In this document: in pieces, positions 7,755 through 15,031 of the stretch
How the letters are laid out: every line of letters starts with the position of its first letter
How positions within the stretch are numbered: the stretch's first letter is position 1
NCBI GenBank assembly: GCA_003577165.1
Contig: QEUM01000005.1
Location: 103,678 to 167,677 of the forward strand
Direction: 5' to 3'
Source: Armatimonadota bacterium
GTDB taxonomy: Bacteria > Armatimonadota > Fimbriimonadia > Fimbriimonadales > ATM1
Length of the DNA stretch: 64,000 nucleotides
The notes under the pieces: generated by a model
Seen by the model: only the letters and a program-made list of their open reading frames with translations
Told to the model about the DNA's origin: nothing
Databases searched by the model: none
Translations under genes and position numbers: made by a program

Positions 7755-9005
7755 CTACGATGTTCGACCGGGGATCGCAACCGGCGGAACCGGTACCGGA
7801 CCAAACGCGAGATGGTCAGGAGCCAACACGACTTTATCGTTTAGCGCCTGCTCGTACGTGATCTCTTGGCCTGTGTAACCGGCCATGCGGCCCATGATCG
7901 CGGTCATCGTCGTTTCGGCAACCTGTCGGCCCTCGTTGATCAAGTTCCCAGACCGAATGGACTGAATCAGATTCCGGTGCTCGAGCATGTAGGGGTTCGG
8001 CCGATCGCCATCGAATCTCCATGCGCCCTCACCGCGAATCACCGTGTTTGCGTTGGACGTGCCCTTCGTTCCGACCACCAGCTCTTCAACCCGGCTCGCT
8101 GTGCCATCGATCTGTCGGCACATGCTAATTAACTTCGACCCGTCGTCCCATTCGAACTCCGTCGCGAAGTGGTCAAACACGTGCCCGTAGGCCGGATCGG
8201 TTCGAGCCTGCCGGCCCGCCAAACTGATCGCTTTGACCGGCAGTTTCCCCTTCGCCCAAAGGCAGACGTCGATGTTGTGGATGTGTTGCTCCACGATGAT
8301 GTCGCCCGATAGCCATGTGAAGTACAGCCAGTTGCGCAATTGCCACTCCATGTCAGTCCACTCGGGCCGTCTTGTGTGCATCCACAGTCCGCCCTGATTC
8401 CAATACGCGTAGCACGCGACTACGTCTCCGATGGCTCCGTCGTGGATGCGGTGCATGCACTCTCGGTACGCCACATCGTGACGTCGCTGAGTTCCGGCCA
8501 CGATCGCCAGCCCTTTCTGCCGAGCCATTTCCGAAGATCCAAGAACGGAACGCACACCGGGCGCGTCTGTCGCGATCGGCTTCTCCATGAAGACGTGCTT
8601 CCCGTGCTCGATGGACGCTCTCAAGTGCGCAGGCCGGAATCCGGGGGGGGCTGTCAAGATCACCACGTCGACGCCGCTCATCAGAACGTACTCGTATGCG
8701 TTGAAGCCAACGAATTTTCGATCGTCCGTGACCTTGTACCGGTCCTTTAGGTTGTCGCGCAGCGTGTTCGCCGAACCGTCAATGCGATCTTTAAACACGT
8801 CCGCCATCGCCCAAAGTACGACGCCCGGATCTGCATTCGCTGCATCGATGACGGCTCCCGTTCCGCGCCCGCCGCAGCCGATCAGGCCGACTTTGATCGT
8901 ATCGGAACCCTGGGCGAACACGTTCTTCGGCAAGACGAGGGTCGCGCCAACGGCCGCCGAGGCGCCGAGGAACTCGCGACGTGAGTAGGTCCCCTTCCGT
9001 CCCAT
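7755..9005 (-). CDS. Gfo/Idh/MocA family oxidoreductase with Tat signal (second copy)
   Basis: 416-residue exported NAD(P)-dependent oxidoreductase. The Tat motif YSRREFLGAS (residues 7-16) is followed by a hydrophobic stretch ending AQG; the nucleotide motif GLIGCGGRG lies at 40-48 and the family lysine in MEKP at 140-143. It differs clearly from the plus-strand copy at 1265 in length and in the C-terminal domain (WNQGGLW, WLSGDIIVEQHIHNIDVCLW, typical of the Tat-exported subgroup). It is second in the minus-strand sugar operon, 26 bp after the SUMF gene, with TATCCT ending 9 nt before its ATG, so it may also have its own promoter. Substrate unknown. Confidence 0.88.
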   Translation of the reverse strand: MGRKGTYSRREFLGASAAVGATLVLPKNVFAQGSDTIKVGLIGCGGRGTGAVIDAANADPGVVLWAMADVFKDRIDGSANTLRDNLKDRYKVTDDRKFVGFNAYEYVLMSGVDVVILTAPPGFRPAHLRASIEHGKHVFMEKPIATDAPGVRSVLGSSEMARQKGLAIVAGTQRRHDVAYRECMHRIHDGAIGDVVACYAYWNQGGLWMHTRRPEWTDMEWQLRNWLYFTWLSGDIIVEQHIHNIDVCLWAKGKLPVKAISLAGRQARTDPAYGHVFDHFATEFEWDDGSKLISMCRQIDGTASRVEELVVGTKGTSNANTVIRGEGAWRFDGDRPNPYMLEHRNLIQSIRSGNLINEGRQVAETTMTAIMGRMAGYTGQEITYEQALNDKVVLAPDHLAFGPVPVPPVAIPGRTS

Positions 9006-9031
9006 AATGCGAAGAGGATAGCCCTAAAGGG

Positions 9032-9805
9032 CTACGGTTCGCAAACGACTCTCATCCCGACGAATGGCCCGTCTGAGAGCCACCACTTGCTCTTGGGAAC
9101 ATGGGCGTCCGCCTCCTGCCACTTGGGGAGGTACGGCTGCCGAGCGGAGAAGCCCACCTTGGGCGGGCGATCCATGTACGACCCGCCGCAAGTCACCGGC
9201 TGCCCGTCCAGTCCGATCGTCCACTCCATGACGTTCCCGAGAACGTCGTAAAGGCCCCAGGCGTTCGGCTTCTTCTTGCCGACCGGGTGCGCCACGTCGT
9301 CGGCGTTCTCCCAATACCAGGCGACGTCCTTGAGGTTCTTTGGATCTTCGACCGCCCCGGCGCGCGCTGCGTACTCCCACTCCGCCTCCGTTGCCAGACG
9401 GTACTTCTTCCCCGTCTTCTTTGAGAGCCAATTGCAGAATTGCTGCGCGGCGTTCGCGGTCATGCCCAGCGCGGCATAGCCCTTGTGCCCAAATCCGCGG
9501 TCTGGCGCGCCATAAGGCTTGCTCGGTCTCGACTCCGCGTCGACGCCCTGAGCCTGCTCCTCAGGTGTCAGGTCGAGCCGGAAGGCGTAGATGTCGTATA
9601 CATCCCAGGTGACTTCGGTTTCTCCAATCCAAAACGGCCGGATCTTCACCGTCTGGCCCCTCACGGTGATCTCACCCTCAGGGATCCTGATCATCCTGAA
9701 CTCGGCCAGGTGACCAGGTATCTTCTCAACGAAAGCCTCTTGAGCCTGCGCAGGTGGCGAGTTCCAACCCGCGATGATCATCCCAAACATTTGCGCTGTG
9801 AACAT
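9032..9805 (-). CDS. SUMF1/formylglycine-generating-enzyme-fold protein, catalytic cysteines absent
   Basis: 257-residue secreted protein: signal peptide ending PPAQAQ near residue 22, then a C-type-lectin-like SUMF1 fold. Visible blocks are FWIGETEVTWDVYDIYAF, MTANAAQQFCNWLSKKTGK, YRLATEAEWEYAARAG, GLYDVLGNVMEWT and the final GMRVVCEP. True sulfatase-activating FGE enzymes carry a Cys pair in the C-terminal GGSW..C....C region; here the equivalent TCGGSYMDRPP segment has no such pair, so oxidase activity is unlikely and a binding or structural role is more probable. It is first in the sugar operon. Its ATG shares the CATG at 9803-9806 with the possible start of apbE on the other strand. Confidence 0.8.
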   Translation of the reverse strand: MFTAQMFGMIIAGWNSPPAQAQEAFVEKIPGHLAEFRMIRIPEGEITVRGQTVKIRPFWIGETEVTWDVYDIYAFRLDLTPEEQAQGVDAESRPSKPYGAPDRGFGHKGYAALGMTANAAQQFCNWLSKKTGKKYRLATEAEWEYAARAGAVEDPKNLKDVAWYWENADDVAHPVGKKKPNAWGLYDVLGNVMEWTIGLDGQPVTCGGSYMDRPPKVGFSARQPYLPKWQEADAHVPKSKWWLSDGPFVGMRVVCEP

Positions 9806-10745
9806 GGTGCTCTTGGGTTACTTGACGCCGGTGGCGCCCCAGGGTGTCACGAAGCCGACGCCTCTTCCACCCGAACGGTTCCAGTATAGCCAGGTGCACA
9901 TGGGTGTACGGGTGTCCATCACCCTCTACGCCGCGGACAGCACTCGCGCTGAAACGGCGGCTCGGGCTGCGTTCGACCGCTTCGCAGAACTCGACGCCGC
10001 TCTCAGCGACTACCGCCTGGACAGCGAGTTGATGGCCCTCTGCCGCCGAGCCGGCACCGGGCCCGTTCCCGTGGGCGGAGACCTCTTCGAAGTCCTCTCC
10101 GTGGCACAGCGCATTTCAGAGGCGACCGGCGGTGCGTTTGACGTCACAGGCGGCCCTGTCTTCAGGCTGTGGAAGGAGGCGATTCGAGAACGTCGCGCCC
10201 CAACGCAAGCGGCGATTCAGGACGCGCGAACGAAGGTCGGCTGGCGACTCGTCGAACTCGACGCTGAAGCAAGAGCCGTCACACTGAAATCGCCCGGGAT
10301 GCAAATCGACTTGGGCGGTATTGCGAAGGGCTACGCCTGCGACGAAGCCATCGAGTCCCTGGCCGCGAGCGGCATCAGCCGGGCAATGGTGGAGGCCGGA
10401 GGCGACATCGTCGTCAGCGGGCCACCACCAGGCAAACTCGGATGGACTATCAGCGTCCGAGGGCTCGCCGGTCGCAAGTTTCTCCTCGCCCGCTGCGCGA
10501 TCTCGACGTCAGGCGACGCCGAGCAATACGCGCAGCTCTCCGGGAGACGCTACTCGCACATCGTCGATCCCCGTACCGGATGGGCCCTCGACAACCGCAT
10601 TCAATGCACGGTGATCGCGAAGCACGGCGTAATCTCCGACTCGCTCGCGACGGCCCTGTGCGTTCTCGGCCCTGAAGATGGTGCGGCCGTTGCAAGCGCG
10701 TTCGGCGCGGAGCCTCACTTCGTCTTTCCATCCGCGATTAAGTGA
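9804..10745 (+). CDS. apbE: FAD:protein FMN transferase (ApbE family)
   Basis: 313 residues from the chosen ATG. ApbE attaches FMN covalently to a Ser/Thr of flavoproteins such as Nqr/Rnf subunits, usually outside the membrane. Hallmarks: MGVRVSITLYA, FDVTGGPVFRLWKE, IDLGGIAKGYACDEAIE (FAD/Mg site), MVEAGGDIVVSG, YSHIVDPRTGWALDN and SDSLATALCVLG. The start is uncertain: ATG at 9804 gives about 32 extra residues with no clear signal peptide or lipobox, while ATG at 9900 begins exactly at the conserved MGVRVS. No flavoprotein target is encoded nearby. Its 3' end overlaps kynU on the other strand by 8 bp. Confidence 0.88.
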   Translation: MVLLGYLTPVAPQGVTKPTPLPPERFQYSQVHMGVRVSITLYAADSTRAETAARAAFDRFAELDAALSDYRLDSELMALCRRAGTGPVPVGGDLFEVLSVAQRISEATGGAFDVTGGPVFRLWKEAIRERRAPTQAAIQDARTKVGWRLVELDAEARAVTLKSPGMQIDLGGIAKGYACDEAIESLAASGISRAMVEAGGDIVVSGPPPGKLGWTISVRGLAGRKFLLARCAISTSGDAEQYAQLSGRRYSHIVDPRTGWALDNRIQCTVIAKHGVISDSLATALCVLGPEDGAAVASAFGAEPHFVFPSAIK

Positions 10746-12057
10746 CGGCGGCGAAATCGCGCTCGAACTTCTCGAACACGCGCGAATCGATCACTCGCGC
10801 CGTCGCCTCCACAGCGCGCTGCACCTCGCAATACGATGTGTAGAGGGGCGAGAGACCGTATCGGATCATGTCTGGCGTTCTGAAGTCGGGAATCACAGAC
10901 TCCTCTTCGATGAGGGCTCGACAGATACGGTACGCGTCAGGATGAGCCAAGGACACATGCGATCCGCGATCTGCGGATTGCTCCGGTGATCGAAGCGACA
11001 TTCCGCGGGGCACGAGTTCTCTTCGCGCGAGGTGGATGAAAAGGTCGCCCAGTCGCTCCGACTTTTCGCGAATTGCCGATAGCCCATAGCGAGCCACCAG
11101 GCGCACTCCCTCCTCGACAGCGGTCATTGAAATGATCGGCGGCGTTCCCACAAGGAACTTCCGGACTCCGCTCGCCGGCTCATAGGTCGGCTCGAACGCG
11201 AAGGGGTCCCTCGATCCGAGCCATCCGAACAGCGGGCACTGGACTTTCTCCAGGTGCCGCGCATTAACGTACAGAAATGCAGGCGAACCCGGACCCCCAT
11301 TGAGGTACTTGTAAGTACAGCCGACTGCGGCATCCACGCCCCATTCCGATACCCGCGATGGTACGGCGCCAACGGAGTGGGAAAGGTCCCAGATGATCAG
11401 GCAGCCCGCGGAATGCGCCGCCGCGGTCAGTTCGTTCATCGGCAGCAGTCGGCCCGTGCGAAAGTCCACATGAGAAAGCACGACAATCGCCGCACCGTCT
11501 TGAATCGCATCGACGACGGCACCCGTCTGGGTCCATCCGTGCGGGCCGGGCTCGATGTATTGGATTTGCCTTCCACACGCCGAGGCGCAACTCTGAAGAG
11601 CGTACAGGTCAGACGGGAATGCCCTCCCTTCGGCGACGATCGGGCCGCCTTTCGCCAACGCTCCGAGCGCCGACACGATCTTGTACAAATTCACGGTCGT
11701 CGAATCGCAGCAGAGGGTCTCCCCAGGCGTCGCGCCGATCAGTTCGCCGATCTGATCGCCGACTTCGACCGGCAGTTCATACCAACCCTCGTTCCATCCG
11801 CGGACGAGGCGACGACCCCACATCTCTTCGACCTCCGCTCCTGTTCTGCGCACAGTGGCCTTTGGCAAGCGGCCGAGAGAATTGCCGTCCATATACACGA
11901 CCGACTCGTCCACCATGAAGTCGGCACGGGCCGCCACGAGCGGGTCCAACGCGTCGAGTTCCTCAGGGGTCATCCGGAGCCAATCGGCCACGCGAACAGG
12001 ATATCCCAATGCTCCGTCACGGCCTCGCGGACCGGCGAATCTTTGCCGATACTCCAT
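10738..12057 (-). CDS. kynU: Kynureninase
   Basis: 439-residue PLP enzyme that cleaves kynurenine to anthranilate and alanine (or 3-hydroxykynurenine to 3-hydroxyanthranilate). Family blocks: VYMDGNSLGRLP (54-65), the WNEGWYELP region, CDSTTVNLYK, HVDFRTGRLLPM, WDLSHSVGAVP, and the PLP lysine in GCTYKYLNGGPGSP (Lys250). Length matches the family (about 420-450). GAGAGGA lies just upstream of the ATG at 12057. No kynA or kynB is in the window, so whether it works in tryptophan catabolism or de novo NAD synthesis is open; nadA at 16762 suggests the aspartate route is also present. Its end overlaps apbE. Confidence 0.92.
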   Translation of the reverse strand: MEYRQRFAGPRGRDGALGYPVRVADWLRMTPEELDALDPLVAARADFMVDESVVYMDGNSLGRLPKATVRRTGAEVEEMWGRRLVRGWNEGWYELPVEVGDQIGELIGATPGETLCCDSTTVNLYKIVSALGALAKGGPIVAEGRAFPSDLYALQSCASACGRQIQYIEPGPHGWTQTGAVVDAIQDGAAIVVLSHVDFRTGRLLPMNELTAAAHSAGCLIIWDLSHSVGAVPSRVSEWGVDAAVGCTYKYLNGGPGSPAFLYVNARHLEKVQCPLFGWLGSRDPFAFEPTYEPASGVRKFLVGTPPIISMTAVEEGVRLVARYGLSAIREKSERLGDLFIHLARRELVPRGMSLRSPEQSADRGSHVSLAHPDAYRICRALIEEESVIPDFRTPDMIRYGLSPLYTSYCEVQRAVEATARVIDSRVFEKFERDFAAVT

Positions 12058-12135
12058 AGTGGTCCTCTCGTTGCCGGACGGGCTCGGGCGAAGCCGAATG
12101 GCCGCTCAACTGCCTCGCGTACTTTGAATTAGATT

Positions 12136-12567
12136 ATGGTGACCCTCCGCGCGCTTGTTATTGACGACTCCTCGACAATGCGTCGGCTTATCATGAAGAC
12201 TCTCATGAAAGCGAACGTCGCAGACTTCCTCTTCGACGAGGCGGAAGACGGAATCGAGGCGGTACACAAATTCCTCACGTCTCCACCCGACATGATCTTC
12301 TGCGATTGGAATATGCCGAGGATGAACGGCTACAACTTCGCGCGAAGGGTTCGTGCGGACTCCCGATACGATCATATCCCGATTGTGATGATCACGTCCG
12401 AAAAGGTCCTCAAGAGAATCGAAGAAGCATTCAACCGCGCGCGAGTGGATCGATACATCACGAAGCCTTACACGGTCGAGGAAGTCAGGTCAAGAGTATT
12501 GCCGCTCGTTCGCCGGATCGAAGAGGGCGGCAAAGGCAAGGGCGGACAGCAAAAGAAGGCGGCGTAG
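12136..12567 (+). CDS. Single-domain response regulator (CheY-like)
   Basis: 143 residues, one receiver domain and a short basic tail (GGKGKGGQQKK). The acidic pair Asp10/Asp11, phosphoacceptor Asp57 (FCDWNMPRMNG), Thr87 (MITSEK) and Lys110 (YITKPYT) are all present, so it should be phosphorylated by a histidine kinase. No output domain is attached. No kinase is adjacent; the next gene, 43 nt downstream, is an ECF sigma factor. It could act in chemotaxis (flagellin is encoded at 52.9 kb) or in another phosphorelay; the sequence does not decide. TAGATT immediately precedes the ATG, and a GTG one codon later is an alternative start. Confidence 0.87.
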   Translation: MVTLRALVIDDSSTMRRLIMKTLMKANVADFLFDEAEDGIEAVHKFLTSPPDMIFCDWNMPRMNGYNFARRVRADSRYDHIPIVMITSEKVLKRIEEAFNRARVDRYITKPYTVEEVRSRVLPLVRRIEEGGKGKGGQQKKAA

Positions 12568-12610
12568 TTGGTCGCCCAGCAGAAGAGCCCCCTCGCCTGC
12601 CACACTTGTT

Positions 12611-13105
12611 GTGGCAGTGGAGTTCGAACGGCTCGTCGCCAAGCATCAAGATGCCGTTTACCGTCAGATGGTCAAGGTCTGCGGAAATCGGGAGGATGCT
12701 GAAGATGTGCTCCAAGAGGCGCTCCTTCGAGCCTACAAGGCCTTAGGGCAACTCAGTGATCCAATCGCATTCCGAGCCTGGCTCGCTCGCATCGGCCGAA
12801 ACGTCTGCTATCGCCTCCGCACGAAGGCCGCGCTGCTCCCCATCACAGCACTTCCCTCCACCCATCCGGATGGTCGGCCCCTCCCCGAAGACGAGGCGAT
12901 CCTCGAAGACCTCGTCGATCGCGTTCACCGGGCGATCGATTCCATGGCTCCGCTGCATCGGGAGATCTACTGGCTGCGCGACGTCGAGGGACTCAGTACG
13001 GACGAAGTGGGGCGGCGCCTAGGAATTTCTGTGGCCGCCGTGAAGTCGAGATTGCACCGGGCGCGCTCCGAACTTCGAAAGACGCTTAACGCAGAATTTT
13101 CTTAG
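12611..13105 (+). CDS. RNA polymerase sigma factor, ECF type
   Basis: 164-residue sigma-70 family factor with only regions 2 and 4. Region 2 spans about residues 4-68 (FERLVAKHQDAVYRQ, NREDAEDVLQEALLRAYKAL, FRAWLARIGRNVCYR) and region 4 about 105-160 (LHREIYWLRDVEGLSTDEV, GISVAAVKSRLHRARSELR). A GTG start is used; a second in-frame GTG two codons later (12617) is equally possible, and no Shine-Dalgarno site is visible. No anti-sigma factor with a zinc or RskA-type domain follows; the next gene is a membrane rhodanese. What it senses is unknown. Confidence 0.88.
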   Translation: MAVEFERLVAKHQDAVYRQMVKVCGNREDAEDVLQEALLRAYKALGQLSDPIAFRAWLARIGRNVCYRLRTKAALLPITALPSTHPDGRPLPEDEAILEDLVDRVHRAIDSMAPLHREIYWLRDVEGLSTDEVGRRLGISVAAVKSRLHRARSELRKTLNAEFS

Positions 13106-13148
13106 ACACGCGAAACTTTGCGCCCGATTCGCGACTCTTCTCCAGTGT

Positions 13149-13709
13149 ATGGCTTCGGCAGACCACATTTCGCCAACAGACTTGAAGCGCCGCATCGAGG
13201 CCGGCGAGCACCTGCAGATCTTCGACGTGCGGACACCGAGCGAGTTCGCTTCGGGACACGTGCCCGGCGCGGCAAACCTTCCCATGGACGAAGTGGAAGC
13301 GCGCCTCGATGACCTTTCGACCGACCGCCCCGCGGTGCTTGTATGCCAAAGCGGCCAGCGCGCAGCCATGACTTGCGAACTAATCGGCGCGTCCCATCCA
13401 AATGTCCTCGTCCTCGAAGGGGGGACGGACGCCTGGGTTCAGGCAGGGCTGCCCACCGTTCGCTCGACGAAGACTCGGTGGAGTCTCGACCGCCAAGTCC
13501 GACTTGGCGCTGGAGTCCTCGTCCTCACAGGACTAATCCTCGCGAAGTACGCGCATCCCGGCTGGATCTTCCTCACCGGCTTCGTTGGCGCGGGCCTGAC
13601 GTTCTCGGGCCTTACAAACTTCTGCGGCATGGCCCTTCTGCTCAGCCGCATGCCTTGGAACCAGCCGAAGAGGCTGTCTTCAGGCCCGGCCGCGTCCTCC
13701 TCCCCTTAG
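13149..13709 (+). CDS. Membrane-anchored rhodanese-domain protein
   Basis: 186 residues: a rhodanese domain (about 5-100) with catalytic loop CQSGQRA (Cys66), then a two-helix membrane region (about 118-165, LGAGVLVLTGLILAKYAHPG and FLTGFVGAGLTFSGLTNF) matching the DUF2892/YgaP type. YgaP-like proteins are inner-membrane sulfurtransferases that handle persulfide or nitrosothiol. The catalytic Cys and the motif around it are intact. It follows the ECF sigma gene by 43 nt on the same strand; a regulatory link is possible but unproven. Its stop overlaps by 4 bp the end of the convergent BNR gene. Confidence 0.85.
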   Translation: MASADHISPTDLKRRIEAGEHLQIFDVRTPSEFASGHVPGAANLPMDEVEARLDDLSTDRPAVLVCQSGQRAAMTCELIGASHPNVLVLEGGTDAWVQAGLPTVRSTKTRWSLDRQVRLGAGVLVLTGLILAKYAHPGWIFLTGFVGAGLTFSGLTNFCGMALLLSRMPWNQPKRLSSGPAASSSP

Positions 13710-15031
13710 TTCGGGGCCCGGACCTCGAAAGTCGCCTCCGCCCGCGAGCCACCCGACTCGAGCACGAGGCGGTAGGTGCCCGGCCCTAAGTACTTCGGGC
13801 GGTAGTCCTCATACGGATCCTTCAGGATGTCTTGGAGGGTCGTAGGCTTCCAATCGATGCCTCCCGGCGGGATCGGCCTGCCTTCAGAGATTTGAAGGCT
13901 GACCCTGCCGAAGTTTAACCCGTGTTCGCCGGGGTCGGGACGTCCGCCTTCGCCAGTGATCGGCTCCGACTTGACGGCCCTCCCTTGACTGTCCATGATC
14001 GTCGCCGTCACTGACCCGGCTGATCTCAACCAGTATGTTACGGCGATGCTGCCGCCCGAGCCCCTCGCACCACGCCCCCCCGTTCGGTACGCCCACATCC
14101 GATCGTACACAACGGACGCGATCGGGAAGATGTGAACTGGCACGCGGCGAACTTCCGGTGTGACGCTGCGAAGGACGGACACACTCGCAACCCACACGCT
14201 CCGGCCGTGAGTGCCAAGCACGAGATCACCTTCTCGCGGATGGACTACCAGATCGTGAACCGGAGTGTGGGGCAGGCCCCCCTCCAAGGCTTCCCACGTC
14301 GCGCCCCGATCTAGGCTGACGAAAACGCCCATGTCGGTTCCAACAAAGACGATGTCAGGACTGACAGGGTCCTCTGCGACGACGTTGATGGGTTCCGCAG
14401 GGAGTCCTGCGGAGATGTCTCTCCAAGTGGTTCCGCCGTCGTCGGACCTCCAGAGATAGGGCGCGAAGTCATCCTCTCTGTAGCCGGACTTCGCCAAGTA
14501 CACGCAGTCTCGGCGGTGCGCCGACGCCGCAATTCGGCTCACCCACTTTCCCGGCGCAAGCGATTGGCCGATCTCGATCCAATTCGCTCCCGAGTCCGAG
14601 GACCTCCAAACCCGACCGTCGTCCGTTCCGACGTAAAGAACTCCGAAAGCCAGCGGGCTTTCGCTCAGAGACTTGATCGTTCCATAAGGAACGTCTCCCT
14701 GCGGTAGGTTCTTCGTCAAGTCGGGAGAAATGGCAAGATACGACCTTCCCTGATTGAAGGACCGATACACTCGATTCGCGCCGTAGTAGAGGACATCGGG
14801 ATGGTGAGGAGAAAGCAGGAATGGCGTCACCCAGTTGTATCGAAGGCGCGATTCTCCGAATTGCGGTCTCGGCATCGCATTCCACGACTCGCCGGTCTTT
14901 CGATTGCGGCCGGACGTAAATCCGAACTGGCTGGACGTGATGACCGTCTCGTTGTCCCGAACGTCAATGGCAACCGTCCCTCCGTCGCCCCCCCCGATGT
15001 CTTCCCACTCCCAAGGATCGGATGCTCCGGC
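13706..15031 (-). CDS. BNR/sortilin-type secreted beta-propeller protein, C-terminal part (after frameshift)
   Basis: This frame continues the gene that starts at 16610 but is shifted by one base. About 441 codons are open. The first residues (ASDPWEWEDIGGGDGGT) are the expected continuation of the propeller, followed by BNR-type repeats SSDSGANW, SDDGGTTW and LDRGATW, then a C-terminal beta-sandwich tail (VTYWLRSAGSVTATIMDSQG, GPGTYRLVLESGG) typical of large Vps10/sortilin-like bacterial glycosyl-hydrolase-fold proteins. No start codon precedes residue M at 14875, so this half cannot be made on its own in full. One fewer base in the GGCCGG around 15029-15033 would restore one frame. It may be a pseudogene or a sequence error. 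Confidence 0.72.
   Translation of the reverse strand, partial: AGASDPWEWEDIGGGDGGTVAIDVRDNETVITSSQFGFTSGRNRKTGESWNAMPRPQFGESRLRYNWVTPFLLSPHHPDVLYYGANRVYRSFNQGRSYLAISPDLTKNLPQGDVPYGTIKSLSESPLAFGVLYVGTDDGRVWRSSDSGANWIEIGQSLAPGKWVSRIAASAHRRDCVYLAKSGYREDDFAPYLWRSDDGGTTWRDISAGLPAEPINVVAEDPVSPDIVFVGTDMGVFVSLDRGATWEALEGGLPHTPVHDLVVHPREGDLVLGTHGRSVWVASVSVLRSVTPEVRRVPVHIFPIASVVYDRMWAYRTGGRGARGSGGSIAVTYWLRSAGSVTATIMDSQGRAVKSEPITGEGGRPDPGEHGLNFGRVSLQISEGRPIPPGGIDWKPTTLQDILKDPYEDYRPKYLGPGTYRLVLESGGSRAEATFEVRAPN

Noticed and set aside
9032..9805. Active formylglycine-generating enzyme
   Set aside because: The catalytic cysteine pair is missing and no sulfatase gene is nearby.
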